This document shows, in pieces, positions 1 through 11,255 of a DNA stretch of 64,000 nt. Position 1 is the stretch's first letter. Each line of letters begins with the position of its first letter. The translations under genes were made by a program, and so were the position numbers. Source of the stretch: Vitellaria paradoxa (lineage: Eukaryota > Streptophyta > Magnoliopsida > Ericales > Sapotaceae); contig CM034234.1 of NCBI GenBank assembly GCA_019916065.1, forward strand, positions 382,963 through 446,962, written 5' to 3'. The notes beneath the pieces are model-generated. The model was not told the DNA's origin, did no database searches, and was given only the letters and a program-made list of their open reading frames with translations.

Positions 1-762
1 TCAAAAGCCTATGTGAAGTGATCTACTATTTTCAAACTTGATTTGTTGTTTGGAAAACCTTTGAAAACAAGAGTGTTTGTTCATATTCTCTGTAATCACT
101 GATAAACACTCTTGATTATAATTTTCTTGATAATTTTTAAACAATTTAATCTAGATTTGAACTCGAGTATTTTTATCATAAAATCTTTCCAGTTTTATCT
201 TCCATAATGAAACGTGAATTTAAAACTGTGTATCGAGGAATTTTGGAATGTATTGAAAATCTTTCCCAATCCATAGATCCTTTGACGTGAACTATGGATT
301 GTATTTAAAATCATCCCTTGGTGAAATAACAGATTACTTGGAATTGTGAAGGTTGAATCAAGAACCCTTTTCTATTAGAATTTCAATTTGATAAAATCAC
401 TGCTTTAAATTTCTTATAAATCTTGTTTGCAATTAGATTAGATTATTCTTTAAATTTAAGTTTAGTAATTTTAATTTGCTGAGTTGTTTAAATTAGTTCG
501 AATTTTATTTAAGTTGAAACATTCCTTTAATTAGTAATTACTTTGCTTTTAGTTTAATTTCTCAAATTTCAACTCTATCAAATCTAATTTAAGTTAATTG
601 CAACTTTAATTCTAATTCAATCCTACAATTCATATTTGAACTTAGAAACTGAAACACATAGGCTTCCCTGTGGATTCGACCTCGGACTCACCGAGATTAA
701 AACTACACCGCACACCCTTGCACTTGGGGGTTAATTAGCACTGCACTATTTACGAGCGGTCA
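1..762 (+). repeat. 5' LTR of the Athila element (3' portion only)
   Basis: Matches 11873-12635 with four base differences and a one-base indel in a T run. It ends in CA at 762, six bases before the primer binding site. It contains the U5-side tail with the GC-richer stretch around 660-760. The first 1.14 kb of the LTR, including U3 and the promoter, is not in the window. Confidence 0.93.
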
Positions 763-768
763 AGTTTT

Positions 769-786
769 TGGCGCCGTTGCCGGGGA
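769..786 (+). other. Primer binding site (tRNA-Asp)
   Basis: The 18 bases TGGCGCCGTTGCCGGGGA are the exact complement of the 3' end, with CCA, of plant tRNA-Asp(GTC). They lie six bases after the LTR end, the normal place for minus-strand priming. Athila elements characteristically use this tRNA. Confidence 0.92.
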
Positions 787-912
787 ACGCCAATTTTAGT
801 TTTTAGGTTCTTAGAATCTTTAGGATAAAAAAAAAAAAAAAAATTTAAAACTTAAAAATTTGAAAGTTGATCTCTCTTAGTTAAATTTTTCTTAGAAAGA
901 TTCGCTTGGCTT

Positions 913-3213
913 ATGCACGGTTGGATTAGAGGGGAAGACGGTAGATTGTTACGCCCTGAATCATTAGCTGTTCCTTTAGAATTAGAGTCCTCTTTAGGAG
1001 AAACTCAAACTCCTAGAATTCCTACTCCACCATTAGAAATGGCTGCTGAAGATCAAGCTGTCGCAGCAAGACAATCCTTGAGAGATATCTTGCAGCAGAA
1101 TAGGCATACTCCTGAATCCTGCATAGTTTGGCCTGTAAACCAAACTTTTCACTTTAAACCAGGGATGATCCAATTGTTACCTACTTTCCATGGGATGGAT
1201 TCTGAGAATCCATATGACCACTTAACTCGCTTTAGGAACATTTGTGTCACTATAAAGGATCAAGGATGCCAAATAGAGCTGGTATTTCTTAAGTTATTCC
1301 CATTTTCATTGCAAGATAAGGCTGCTAGATGGTTTGAATTCCTACCATCTAATTCCATTCGCACCTGGGATGAAATGCAAGCCAAATTCTTAAAGAAATT
1401 TTTCCCACCTAATAGAACTGATGCAATTCAGCATCAGATTCTGAACTTCGCTTCACAACATGGTGAGACATTCTACCAAAGTTGGGAGAGGTTTAAAACT
1501 CTCTTACATTCCTGTCCTCACCATGGATTTGAAGTCTGGCGTCTAGCGAGCATCTTCTACGGAGCCCTGACACCACAATTGAAACAATTTGTGGAAACAA
1601 TGTGCAATGGGCAGTTTTACGATAAAACCCCTGAAGAAGCTTATGAATATTTTGAATTCTTAGCTGAAAATGCACAAACTTGGGATACCACGGGACCTCA
1701 GAATACTCAGAATATTAATGGTACTCCTATTCGAGGTTTGCATCACTTAAGTGAAACCGATGATCTTAAGGCAAAACTAGCAACTCTGACCCGAGAAATA
1801 GAGACCCTTAAGATTAAAAAGGACACACCTATAGTTAAAGAACCCATAGCAAATGTCTATTGCGTAGCTTGTGATAGCCAATCTCATAGAACGGATGATT
1901 GTCCTAGTATGCCCCTGTGTAGAGAAGTCGTGCAAAATCAGCTATCTAGTGAACTTCCTATCCATGCAATAAACCAATACCGACCTCCATATCGTGGACA
2001 GAATTTGGGAGGAAATCCCTATTCTGAAACATATAATCCGGGTGTGAGGAACCATCCAAATTTTAGTTGGAGAAATGATGGAGCAGCTCAAATGCCACAA
2101 TCTTATCACCCTCCACCTCCTCCAAATCCTCAGGTTTCAGTCACTAATCCAGGATTGCCTCAGAATGTGGGACCTTCTCATACTCCATATATTCCCCCAA
2201 ATAAGAGGTCCACAGAAGAAACACTTCAACAATTCATGAACACACAATCCACACTTTGGGCTCAAAATAATAGAACTTTGGACGACATTAGGGGACAGTT
2301 GACTCTTTTAACCCAAACGTTGACTACACAACCTAAAGGTCAATTCCCTGCTCAACCACGTCCAAATCCAATTGCCCAAGTGAAAAATGTTGAAGGGTCT
2401 TCCAATATGCCTGGCAATATTGAGCAGGTACAAAACATCACGACGCTTAGGAGTGGTAAAACTATAGATAAAACCATTCACCCTAAGATGGTTGAGGTTA
2501 GGGAAGAGTTAGAACCTAAGCGGATGTCGGAAGATAATAGGAGGGAAGGAAAACAACCCATAGGCATGGAAGAAGAAAAATCTAAGAGGGAAGAGGAATC
2601 TAAGAAAGAGAAGAGTGAGGAAGAAAAAGGGGAGAATCAAAAGGAAAAAGAATCTATCTTAGTGCCTAGGGAGTATATCCCTAAAGCACCATTTCCCCAA
2701 AGGTTCTTGAAAGCTAAGAGAGAAGCTCAAGCAGCTGAATTGCTAGAGGTTTTTAAACAAGTAAAAATCAATATACCTCTTTTAGATGCAATTAAACAAA
2801 TCCCAGTGTATGCAAAATTCTTGAAAGAGCTATGCACTGTGAAGAGGGGACTGAATGTTAAGGAAAAAGCTTTCCTAACAGAACAAGCAAGTGCTATTCT
2901 TCAATGTCGCACACCCCCGAAATATAAGGACCCTGGGTGTCCTACTATCTCTTGTTATATAGGGAAATTCTTTGTTAGTCGAGCACTTCTTGATTTAGGA
3001 GCTAGTGTGAACTTACTTCCCTATTCAGTGTACGAGCAACTAGGATTAGGAGAGATTAAACCTACCCGTGTGACTCTGCAACTTGCAGATAGATCTATAA
3101 AAGTCCCACGAGGTATAGTTGAAGATGTACTGGTGCAAGTGGAAAATTTTTATTTTCCGGTGGATTTTATAATCCTTGATACACAACCTACTAACCAGTT
3201 TGTCAGCACCTGA
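913..3213 (+). CDS. Gag-protease ORF of the Athila element (766 aa, cut by a frameshift in protease)
   Basis: Structural capsid/nucleocapsid protein followed by the aspartic protease that processes it. Residues about 70-260 match the retrotransposon gag fold (conserved [19 protein letters not shown] and FYQSWERF motifs). A CCHC zinc knuckle of spacing C-x2-C-x4-H-x4-C lies at about 318-331, followed by a Pro/Gln-rich linker and a Lys/Glu-rich charged stretch at about 535-590. The protease active site is present as a DLGAS motif near residue 694, where many relatives have D-T/S-G. The frame then ends at 3213. The remaining protease, with the I-L-G-R-P-F motif, continues in the next frame from about 3200, so a single-base indel separates gag-pro from pol. 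A programmed shift is possible, but other frame breaks downstream favour decay. The first ATG after the primer site was used. Confidence 0.9.
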   Translation: MHGWIRGEDGRLLRPESLAVPLELESSLGETQTPRIPTPPLEMAAEDQAVAARQSLRDILQQNRHTPESCIVWPVNQTFHFKPGMIQLLPTFHGMDSENPYDHLTRFRNICVTIKDQGCQIELVFLKLFPFSLQDKAARWFEFLPSNSIRTWDEMQAKFLKKFFPPNRTDAIQHQILNFASQHGETFYQSWERFKTLLHSCPHHGFEVWRLASIFYGALTPQLKQFVETMCNGQFYDKTPEEAYEYFEFLAENAQTWDTTGPQNTQNINGTPIRGLHHLSETDDLKAKLATLTREIETLKIKKDTPIVKEPIANVYCVACDSQSHRTDDCPSMPLCREVVQNQLSSELPIHAINQYRPPYRGQNLGGNPYSETYNPGVRNHPNFSWRNDGAAQMPQSYHPPPPPNPQVSVTNPGLPQNVGPSHTPYIPPNKRSTEETLQQFMNTQSTLWAQNNRTLDDIRGQLTLLTQTLTTQPKGQFPAQPRPNPIAQVKNVEGSSNMPGNIEQVQNITTLRSGKTIDKTIHPKMVEVREELEPKRMSEDNRREGKQPIGMEEEKSKREEESKKEKSEEEKGENQKEKESILVPREYIPKAPFPQRFLKAKREAQAAELLEVFKQVKINIPLLDAIKQIPVYAKFLKELCTVKRGLNVKEKAFLTEQASAILQCRTPPKYKDPGCPTISCYIGKFFVSRALLDLGASVNLLPYSVYEQLGLGEIKPTRVTLQLADRSIKVPRGIVEDVLVQVENFYFPVDFIILDTQPTNQFVST

Positions 3214-5698
3214 TCAGACACCTGTGATTCTTGGACGTCCATTTTTAGCAACGTCAAATGCTTTGATTAATTGTAGGAATGGATCCATGAAGATGTCCTT
3301 TGGTAACATAGAGTTTGAAACAAATATCTTTCATGTTACCAAACAACCAAAAGAGGTGGCTGAAATACAAGAGGTAGACGTAGTCGAAACCATCGTTCAG
3401 AATTACGTTGATAGGGAATTCATAGAAGACCCTCTAGAAAGAATACTATGCAGTGATATAGAAAAAGGGGATTTTATGATACCTAGTGAACTTAGCAACA
3501 TGCTATATGAATGGTTAGACGTTTGCCCATTAATGTCAATAGGTAATTGGAAACCGATGTTTGAAAATCTAGGGCCACTATTGAACAAAGCTCAATCTTC
3601 GAATGTGAAAGCCCCAAGTCCCGATAGGAAACCATTACCTTCTAATTTGAAGTATGCTTTTCTAGGTGAAGGAGAAACATACCCTGTAGTAATATCTTCT
3701 GAATTGACTACTGACCAAGAACATACCTTGATAGAGCTGTTAAAATCCCATAAGAAAGCATTAGGGTGGTCAGTGGCAGATTTAACAGGTATAAGTCCAC
3801 TCCTTTGCACACATTACATTTATTTAGAAGAGGGTGCCAAGCCGGTACGACAAATGCAAAGAAGGCTCAATCCAAATATGAAAGAGGTAGTACGGGCTGA
3901 GGTACTAAAGTTGCTTGATGTAGGGATAATTTACCCAATTTCTGATTCCCAATGGGTAAGTCCTACACAAGTGGTACCTAAGAAGTCAGGTATTACCGTA
4001 GTTCGGAATGAAAATAATGAGCTAGTCCCAACGAGAGTGCAAACTGGCTGGCGAGTATGCATTGATTATAGGAAACTCAATGCAAGTACTAGAAAAGACC
4101 ACTTTCCTCTTCCATTCTTAGATCAAGTTTTAGAAAGAGTGGCTGGGCATGCTTATTACTGCTTTTTAGATGGCTATTCGGGCTATAACCAAATAGAGGT
4201 AGCTTTAGAGGATCAATCCAAAACTACATTCACCTGTCCCTTTGGCACCTTTGCATACAAACGAATGCCGTTTGGCCTATGTAACGCCCCTGCCACTTTT
4301 CAGCGTTGCATGATTAGCATATTTAGTGAGATGGTAGAAGAGATCGTCGAAGTATTTATGGACGATTTCTCTGTCTATGGTGACTCATTCGAGCAATGCT
4401 TGCAACACCTTGATCTAGTATTAACTCGATGCGAGGAAAAGAACCTTGTCCTTAACTGGGAAAAGTGTCATTTTATGGTGACACAAGGCATCGTTCTGGG
4501 GCACATAGTTTCAAAAGAAGGTATTCAGGTAGATCAGGCGAAAGTAGAGCTGATTCAAAAGCTTCCCAAACCCCAATCAGTAAAAGATATTAGATCTTTC
4601 TTGGGACATGCTGGATTCTATCGAAGGTTCATTCAATCATTTAGTGAAATTTCCAGACCTTTGTGTAAATTACTAACACAAGATACACCCTTTGAATGGA
4701 CTGATCAATGCCAGCAAGCTTTTGAAAAACTCAAGGGATGTCTAACTACAGCTCCTATTTTACAAACTCCTGATTGGTCACTGCCATTCGAATTGATGTG
4801 CGATGCTAGTGACCATGCTATTGGAGCTGTACTAGGACAGAGAAGAGATAAAAAAGCACATGTGATTTATTATGCTAGTAAGACCCTTAATGACACTCAA
4901 AAGAACTACACAACAACTGAAAAAGAATTACTAGCAGTTGTTTTTGCCCTTGAGAAATTCCGATCTTATCTCATTGGTTCAACAGTCATCATCTTCACTG
5001 ACCATTCTGCACTTAAGTACCTGTTGACCAAGAAAGAGGCCAAACCACGATTACTCCGATGGATATTGCTACTACAAGAGTTTGACCTCGAAATAAGAGA
5101 TAAGAAAGGTGTAGAGAACGTGGTGGCGGATCATTTGTCACGTTTACCAGTTGAAGTCTATCCTAAAGATGATACTCAAATCAATGATAGCTTCCCTGAT
5201 GAACAGCTATTTCATGTGCAAGCAATAACAGCCTCTACCCCTCCTTGGTATGCTGATATTGCTAACTACTTAGTGACAAGACAAATCCCGGATGAATGGA
5301 CTTCTAAAGATAGGAAGAAATTCCTTAGGAATGTAAGAGTTTTCTTTTGGGATGATCCGTATTTATTTAAATACTGCCCTGACCAAGTTATCCGTAGGTG
5401 TATTCCTGACTGGGAAGTCCAAGGAATAATTGAGTTCTGCCATTCTCAAGCGTGTGGTGGCCATTTTTCCACGAACAAAACAGCTGCAAAGATATTACAA
5501 TGTGGATTCTATTGGCCTACGTTATTTAAGGATGTTCATCAATTCTGTACCACCTGTGACAGATGTCAACGGCTAGGTAGCTTGACTCGTAGGAACATGA
5601 TGCCTCTATCTCCTATTCTTGTTTTGGAAATATTTGATTGTTGGGGAATAGACTTCATGGGTCCTTTCCAAGCTCCTTTGGGTATGAATTCATATTAG
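3176..5698 (+). CDS. Athila pol: protease end, reverse transcriptase, RNase H, integrase zinc finger (frameshifted)
   Basis: 840-codon frame that copies element RNA into DNA and begins the integrase. It opens with the protease tail (I-L-G-R-P-F). RT covers about residues 205-470, with the [11 protein letters not shown] palm motif and the catalytic box F-M-D-D near 394. RNase H follows, with MCDAS near 541, a central E (KELLAV) and TDHSALKYL. An HHCC integrase zinc finger at about 755-800 ends in CTTCDRCQ. The first catalytic Asp of integrase (GIDFMGPF) lies just before the frame closes at 5698. Coding sense continues in another frame from about 5665, so a small indel interrupts integrase. All visible RT and RNase H catalytic residues are kept. 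The true N-terminus is a continuation of gag-pro, not the internal ATG at 3176. Confidence 0.9.
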   Translation: MIHNLLTSLSAPDQTPVILGRPFLATSNALINCRNGSMKMSFGNIEFETNIFHVTKQPKEVAEIQEVDVVETIVQNYVDREFIEDPLERILCSDIEKGDFMIPSELSNMLYEWLDVCPLMSIGNWKPMFENLGPLLNKAQSSNVKAPSPDRKPLPSNLKYAFLGEGETYPVVISSELTTDQEHTLIELLKSHKKALGWSVADLTGISPLLCTHYIYLEEGAKPVRQMQRRLNPNMKEVVRAEVLKLLDVGIIYPISDSQWVSPTQVVPKKSGITVVRNENNELVPTRVQTGWRVCIDYRKLNASTRKDHFPLPFLDQVLERVAGHAYYCFLDGYSGYNQIEVALEDQSKTTFTCPFGTFAYKRMPFGLCNAPATFQRCMISIFSEMVEEIVEVFMDDFSVYGDSFEQCLQHLDLVLTRCEEKNLVLNWEKCHFMVTQGIVLGHIVSKEGIQVDQAKVELIQKLPKPQSVKDIRSFLGHAGFYRRFIQSFSEISRPLCKLLTQDTPFEWTDQCQQAFEKLKGCLTTAPILQTPDWSLPFELMCDASDHAIGAVLGQRRDKKAHVIYYASKTLNDTQKNYTTTEKELLAVVFALEKFRSYLIGSTVIIFTDHSALKYLLTKKEAKPRLLRWILLLQEFDLEIRDKKGVENVVADHLSRLPVEVYPKDDTQINDSFPDEQLFHVQAITASTPPWYADIANYLVTRQIPDEWTSKDRKKFLRNVRVFFWDDPYLFKYCPDQVIRRCIPDWEVQGIIEFCHSQACGGHFSTNKTAAKILQCGFYWPTLFKDVHQFCTTCDRCQRLGSLTRRNMMPLSPILVLEIFDCWGIDFMGPFQAPLGMNSY

Positions 5699-6538
5699 TA
5701 GGAGTTGATTACGTTTCTAAATGGGTAGAAGCAGTAGCTGCTAAGACAAACGACCATAAAGTAGTTCTTAAATTCCTCCATGAAAACATATTTTCACGCT
5801 TCGGGGTACCTCGAGCGATAATTAGTGATGGGGGGAAACATTTCTGTAACCGACCTTGTAGGCACTCTATTTCTTAAATATGAGGTGGCACATAAAGTAG
5901 GAACTCCATATCACCCCCAGACAAGTGGCCAGGTAGAGCTTGCGAACAGGGAAATTAAGACAATCCTAGAAAAGACGGTTAATCCTAACCGCAAGGATTG
6001 GTCACTACGATTGACAGATTCCCTATGGGCATATCGCACTGCATATAAAACTACCTTAGGAATGTCTCCCTACAGGTTAGTTTACGGTAAACCATGCCAT
6101 TTGCCCGTTGAATTAGAACATAAAGCTTATTGGGCAATTAAGAACTTCAACTTTAATCTTGATGAGGCGGGGTTACACCGTAAATTACAAATTACAGAAA
6201 TGGAAGAATTACGGAATGACGCTTATGAGAATGCCTTATTATCTAAAGAGAGGATAAAGAAAATACATGATCGGCATATTGCTCGACGATCATTTCATGA
6301 AGGCCAAAAAGTATTACTTTATCGTTCACGACTTCATCTATTCCCAGGGAAACTACAATCTAGGTGGTCAGGTCCTTTCATAGTAACGCATGTGTCAGAT
6401 CATGGAGCCATTGAGATTGAAAATCCAAAGAATAAACATCGTTTTAAGGTGAATGGGCATAAGTTGAAACCATACTTACAAAACTTTGCGGCTTGCATCG
6501 AAACATGGGATCTTTTAGATCCCCCTCCTTATGAATAG
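5638..6538 (+). pseudogene. Athila integrase core and C-terminal part, broken by two frame changes
   Basis: The integrase core resumes in a second frame (about 5665-5850; [10 protein letters not shown] motif and second catalytic Asp in IISDGG). It then moves to a third frame (about 5840-6538), which has the third catalytic residue, Glu, in [11 protein letters not shown] and a C-terminal region with SRWSGPF, the GPY/F-type module of gypsy integrases. Each frame is closed by stops, so no single intact integrase is made here. All three DDE residues can be found across the three frames. The stop at 6536-6538 looks like the natural end of pol. The breaks fit ordinary indel decay. Confidence 0.85.
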
Positions 6539-6682
6539 TCCGCATTTAAGTATTTGTAGTGTATATTAGTAGATCTAGGTTAGCTTGCCGTTTATTTATT
6601 TTAGTTTTTTTTCTTTTTAGTTAGTATTATTAGGAAAATTGAGAGAATTAGAGCAACAAGCAAGACTTAGAGCCATTACTGT

Positions 6683-6776
6683 GGTCCGGACCCCCTAGGG
6701 AATGGTCCGGACCCTGCAAGGAGGGATGTAGGCCGAGTATACTGTGGTCCGGACCCCCTGAGGGACGGTCCGGACC
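6683..6776. promoter_or_regulatory. Four GGTCCGGACC palindromes between pol and the third ORF
   Basis: Perfect 10-bp palindromes GGTCCGGACC lie at 6683-6692, 6704-6713, 6746-6755 and 6767-6776, arranged as two two-site modules 63 bp apart. The same module occurs three times in the 3' LTR upstream of its TATA box (11011-11190). A weak TATA-like CTTTAAAG follows at 6787, then a pyrimidine-rich leader. A role as an enhancer or promoter for the downstream ORF is inferred. Confidence 0.45.
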
Positions 6777-7312
6777 CTGCGGGTGTCTTTAAAGCAGATC
6801 GGTTCCCTTTTCAGCTCAATTCGGCAGCCCTCTCTTCAATTCTCTTTTCAATATTCCCTCTCTCTAGCAAAATATAACCTAGAAATCTTCTAACCGTGCA
6901 AGATTCTTCAAAAAAGAAGTTGATTCAACTCCTATTTCAGCCGAAATCAACTATTTTCTGCACTTTCACATCATCTATAAGGTATGTCTTCTCCATTCTT
7001 CAAGCCCTAGTTCGGTTCTTCCATATTTGTTCACCTCAAGCTTCAAAGCTTCAAGAGTTATGTTCTATCTCACCAAAACACTTTCTTTGGACATTAATAT
7101 TCAAGGGTAGTATTAGTTTGAATTAGTTTCCAAAGTTTGCATTTTTTTTCTACCGTGGGTTTGATTTGGATCCATAAGAACATTGTTTGGTGATTTGGTG
7201 CTATTTCTTAAGTATTTTGTTTAGTTGTCATTAGAATGGGGCCACCACATTTGGGTGGACATAGGATTGATTAGAATGATTCATTATTTCTCCTTGTTGG
7301 GTTGTAGTTCCT

Positions 7313-8398
7313 ATGCCCCCACGGACTAAGCATGCTGCCAATCGACGACTTGAGCCTGTCTTTGATAGAAATCGATTTTGGAGGGCAGAAGCTGAACTTA
7401 GTTACGATGACAACTGGGTAAACAAACCAGTAGTGGTTGAACGGTGTTGGAGTATTGAACATTTTAAAAGTGAAGACTTTCTATTAGAACAAAACTTTGA
7501 GGGGCGACAATGGCTCGGTATAGCTAAGTTCAATGCCTACTGTGTGGTTGACTTGGTTCGAGAATTCTTTGCTAATTTCAAAGAAGGATCCATTAGTAAG
7601 AGACGAGGAAGAGAACGCCTTGTCAGTTGGGTTAGGGGAGTCGAAATCATTCTTACACCGGATGATTTAGCCCAAGTTTTTCAATTACCCCGGGTTCAAA
7701 GGCCTGAATTTTCTTATCCAAATGAAGGGACACCACCTTTCCTGAATTTAGTGTCGGAAATCGTCTCAGAAGGACAAGAATGGGAGGCAGAATATAGAAA
7801 GCTAGCCTCAATACTTACTGATAAATACTGGGCTCTGCACATATTTTCTTGCACCAATTTACTTCCTCAAAATCGAAATTCAGACTGCACACCTCTTAGG
7901 GCCAGATTGATCTATGCAATTGGTACTGGAATGACTATTGATTTACCCTCCTACCTATGGAACCATATTGCTTATGTTTGCGAGCAACCTAACTCGTTGA
8001 CAGCTTTGCCCTTTGGAGGTGCCCTCACAGAGATCTTTAGGAGGAAGGGGGCCCAGGTTACGGATGATATGCCTATAGCCTTGGGATTGCAACCATTTAC
8101 TATAACTTCTTATTCCAAATCCCGTGGCAACATGGCTACTAAAAAGAGGAAAGCCACAACGGTTCATGAACATACGTCAGCACCTATATTGGAGGAAACC
8201 GAGGAGGGCCAGGAAGTCACCAATACTGAGTTGGCTGATCGGCTTGATGTTTTAGAAGGGCGCATGGATCACATAGAGAAGAATCAAGAAGAAGATCATC
8301 AGTTGCTCCTACGCATCCAGCAGTCTCAGCAGACCCAGGAACATTTGCTGAAAAGTGTCCTGGATCACCTTCGTGACTCTTTTCCACCTCCACAGTGA
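7313..8398 (+). CDS. Third ORF of the Athila element: plant retrotransposon protein with C-terminal coiled coil (361 aa)
   Basis: Intact frame of 361 codons in the position where Athila elements carry an env-like or extra ORF. The N-terminal two thirds resembles the plant-only 'putative plant transposon protein' domain; residues about 60-240 include FNAYCVVDLVREFF, a helical LTPDDLAQVFQLP stretch and a late LRARLIYAI segment. No signal peptide or membrane-spanning segment is visible, so nothing in the sequence supports a true envelope role. Residues about 300-355 are heptad-like and charged, fitting a coiled coil, after a short basic patch (KKRK near 275). It stays open while pol is frameshifted. 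The first ATG at 7313 lies about 775 bases after the pol stop, so expression needs a spliced or separately started transcript. Function is unknown. Confidence 0.72.
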   Translation: MPPRTKHAANRRLEPVFDRNRFWRAEAELSYDDNWVNKPVVVERCWSIEHFKSEDFLLEQNFEGRQWLGIAKFNAYCVVDLVREFFANFKEGSISKRRGRERLVSWVRGVEIILTPDDLAQVFQLPRVQRPEFSYPNEGTPPFLNLVSEIVSEGQEWEAEYRKLASILTDKYWALHIFSCTNLLPQNRNSDCTPLRARLIYAIGTGMTIDLPSYLWNHIAYVCEQPNSLTALPFGGALTEIFRRKGAQVTDDMPIALGLQPFTITSYSKSRGNMATKKRKATTVHEHTSAPILEETEEGQEVTNTELADRLDVLEGRMDHIEKNQEEDHQLLLRIQQSQQTQEHLLKSVLDHLRDSFPPPQ

Positions 8399-9007
8399 GA
8401 GGACCTTGTTATCTTTGGGTTCTGAGAGTTTAGGATTTTGATCACTCATTGTGTAATTTGTTACTCCTAAAACTCTTTTAGGGTGCATTTATTTTCTGGG
8501 ATGTAATTATTGGATACTTATGCTACTTTTGATTCTATGGTGATGTATTATGCCTTATTTGCTTTATGTTAATTTCCTTGTGCTTGGATGAACTATCACC
8601 ATTGGGTTTTTTCTGAGAAGGGGAGTGCTAACAGTGAGGTTGAAAATGGAATTGACAATAATTTAAATGAATCGAATGTGGATGATTATGGAATTCCTTT
8701 ACAGTTTTTATTTGAACTTCGGCAACATTTAGACCTGAAGGATGCTATCAGAAGGTATGTTCATTTCCATTTTTATTTTATTGCTTTTCTTTTCTTTTTG
8801 TCTCGTTTTTTTTTTTATTTTATTCTTCTGTTACTATTATTAACCACTTGCATTGCCATGAATATTTCTATTCTTAGTGGTTAATATGATAGATGCATGT
8901 TAAGTCTTAGTTATGCTTTACTGTTATTGTACCTCATCATGCTCACCTTGCACACTACATCCTCACATATACTTCATAGTTTTCACATTGAGGACAATGT
9001 GACATTT

Positions 9008-9019
9008 AAGTTGGGGGGT
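9008..9019 (+). other. Internal polypurine-tract-like sequence
   Basis: AAGTTGGGGGGT matches the core of the 3' polypurine tract at 10721-10732. It lies 1.7 kb upstream of the 3' LTR, after an ACATTGAGGACAATGT inverted repeat. It could prime second-strand synthesis internally, but this is inference. Confidence 0.4.
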
Positions 9020-9788
9020 AGGGTCGCATGATGAAAAGATTTTACATGAATGAGAAAATTTTTTGAAATTTTGAAAATCATTGTTATTTATGACTTTCTT
9101 GAATTTGCATGACTAGACTGTATATGTGTTCTCTTAACTAGTTTAATGTTAGTATCAGTCATGAAAATAATGAATGGTTTGGTTTCAATCTTGAAGAAGG
9201 CACTTTAATTCAAATTGAGTATAAAATTGCCTATTGCATTGATAATTTGTCATTTTGAAACCATTATATGAAAATGTATTAAGGATTTGAATTCATGAGA
9301 ATTAGTCATTCAAGTATGCCAAGATATAGGTGGAGACTTAAAACCCCATACTTTTGTGAGCTTTAGAGCCTACTCTTTTATTCTCGAGGGTTTTATACTT
9401 CAATTCTTTATGACTTCTTTCATCTCACTTTTCTTGAATAGCTTCATTACATTACTTTGTTTTGGTATTAAATGCACAAGATGCTATTTTTGATTTACAT
9501 GTCTGGGTCAATGCCTCTAAAAAAGTGTTAGAAACCTAGAGAGTGATGTTAGGCCATCTTTCATACATTTGGAAGCTTATAACTTTTCTTTTATTACATT
9601 ACCCTTGGAGCCACTTTGAAGCCTATGAAAAAAAATATATATATATATATATATATATGAAATTTCTTGTTTTAGCCACATTGATGTCCTTTTAGCCTTA
9701 GATATATAGGTGAGCCCACCCTTGCATGTCTTGGGATGTTTGTGCAAGAATTGAAACAAGGTGTATAAGGGAGGAGCTTATATTAGAA

Positions 9789-9795
<7 letters not shown>

Positions 9796-9833
<38 letters not shown>
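9796..9833 (+). repeat. 38-base A tract in the Athila element
   Basis: Uninterrupted run of 38 A, followed by further A-rich sequence to about 9860. A probable assembly or slippage hot spot. Confidence 0.9.
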
Positions 9834-9835
<2 letters not shown>

Positions 9836-10720
9836 AGAAGAAAAAAAAAAGAAAAAAAAATAGGGACATAGCAATTCATAAGTTCATTATTATTAGTCCC
9901 ATGAAAAAAATAATAATAATAATAATAATAAGAACAGCTTCAATGTTTAGTATTCAAGGAGTTGAAAAGAGAGAAGTTGGGGGGTTTATCATTGCACTAT
10001 CATTGTAATCCTTAGACATGCACTTTGATTTTCCTATCCTTTGTTTGTCTAACCAATACCCCATGGCCAAGCTACAACCTAGTAAAGACCTAATGGACTT
10101 TAGGTGAACAACACTTATAAGAGCATTGATCTATTTCATGTGGTTGATAATAGTTCTCTTGTAATGCATTAATACATTCCATTCACGAAGCTATGCAACA
10201 CTCCATATCTTAATTCTTTCAGTCACTTCGTGAATTGGGTTCATTGTACTTATTTGACATTGCATTCGTGCATGAACCATGAGAGTAACCTTGTTCGAGT
10301 GATTTTATTTGTGAGTGGGCATCCTGGTGAGAATTGAAGTCAAGGCCACAATCTTAGAGTATATTTGATGACTATTTTGAATGAATGATATGAATTGATA
10401 CATTTGAATTAATGGGTTGAGAATTAGGTAAGTTTGACATGCATTGGGAGGTTTTATGCAATTTTTGGGTGTAGTGACTAATTCTTTATTGAGATTGAAC
10501 CAGAAATTGTTTGAAAGACTTTTACTACACATTGAACTAGTTTATTGAATTTTGTGGGTAGATTCACTGCAAACCTTCACGAGACCTTACTCGTCCACTA
10601 GGGGGAACCTAGGGGTTTAAAGGGCTTGCTACACGTAGCTAAGTGTAGCCGTGTTTCCAACGAAAAGAGAATATTTGCTTCACATTCCAACAAACTGCAC
10701 TGCTAGGGACTAGCAAGACT

Positions 10721-10732
10721 CAAGTTGGGGGG
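10721..10732 (+). other. 3' polypurine tract of the Athila element
   Basis: CAAGTTGGGGGG directly abuts the TGTGATTA start of the 3' LTR at 10733, the standard plus-strand priming arrangement. Confidence 0.8.
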
Positions 10733-11002
10733 TGTGATTACACTCGAAAAGTGTAATTACAAACGACACTTTTGCACACTCATTTACATGTTTTACTACG
10801 TTTTCCTCATGATTTATCACTGTTTTATCACTTACGTAAACCATTTTGTCAATCGCAGGAAAAATGGTGAATTCAACGAAGAAGACAGTGATTTTGACAA
10901 CTCCAAGGAGGAAGGAAACAAAGGAGAACAAAGCGTGTCAACAATGGTTCAAGCTTCCCCAAGAGTTGGCTTAAATGGAGGAGCAAACATTGAAGAAACC
11001 TA

Positions 11003-11195
11003 TACACTGTGGTCCGGACCCCCTTGCTTGATGGTCCCGACCACAGAAAGCTGGAGCTGTTGAAGAGGATTTCATATACACTGTGGTCCGGACCCCCTTG
11101 CTTGATGGTCCCGACCACAGAAGCTCGCCTTCCAGCAGATTGAATAAACCATACACTGTGGTCCGGACCCCCTGAGGGACGGTCCGGACCCCCTT
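11003..11195. repeat. Three tandem modules with GGTCCGGACC palindromes in the LTR U3
   Basis: GGTCCGGACC occurs at 11011, 11085, 11160 and 11181, with degenerate GGTCCCGACC at 11033 and 11107. Module starts are 74 and 75 bp apart, and each begins with ATACACTGTGGTCC. They end about 50 bp upstream of the TATA box, so they are placed like an enhancer array. Confidence 0.75.
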
Positions 11196-11244
11196 ATACG
11201 GAATTGTTGCTCCGCGTTTTGAATGATTAGGGTTTTGTGTTTGC

Positions 11245-11255
11245 TTATATATATG
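11245..11255 (+). promoter_or_regulatory. TATA box of the Athila LTR promoter
   Basis: TTATATATATG just downstream of the palindromic modules in an otherwise mixed-composition stretch. Position in the LTR fits a U3 core promoter. The start site is not determinable here. Confidence 0.55.

Larger units (their letters stand above)
8399..10720 (+). other. Non-coding 3' internal region of the Athila element
   Basis: No supported gene in 2.3 kb. The stretch 8588-8760 is an open frame rich in Asn/Asp/Glu but has no recognised domain and ends in a T-rich tract. The region holds a TA microsatellite at about 9635-9658, an uninterrupted 38-base A tract at 9796-9833 and an AAT microsatellite near 9910-9932. 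A purine tract at 9008-9019 nearly copies the functional polypurine tract. Confidence 0.7.

Noticed and set aside
9790..10008. Lys-rich ORF over the A tract
   Set aside because: It is a translation of the 38-base A run; no coding signal.
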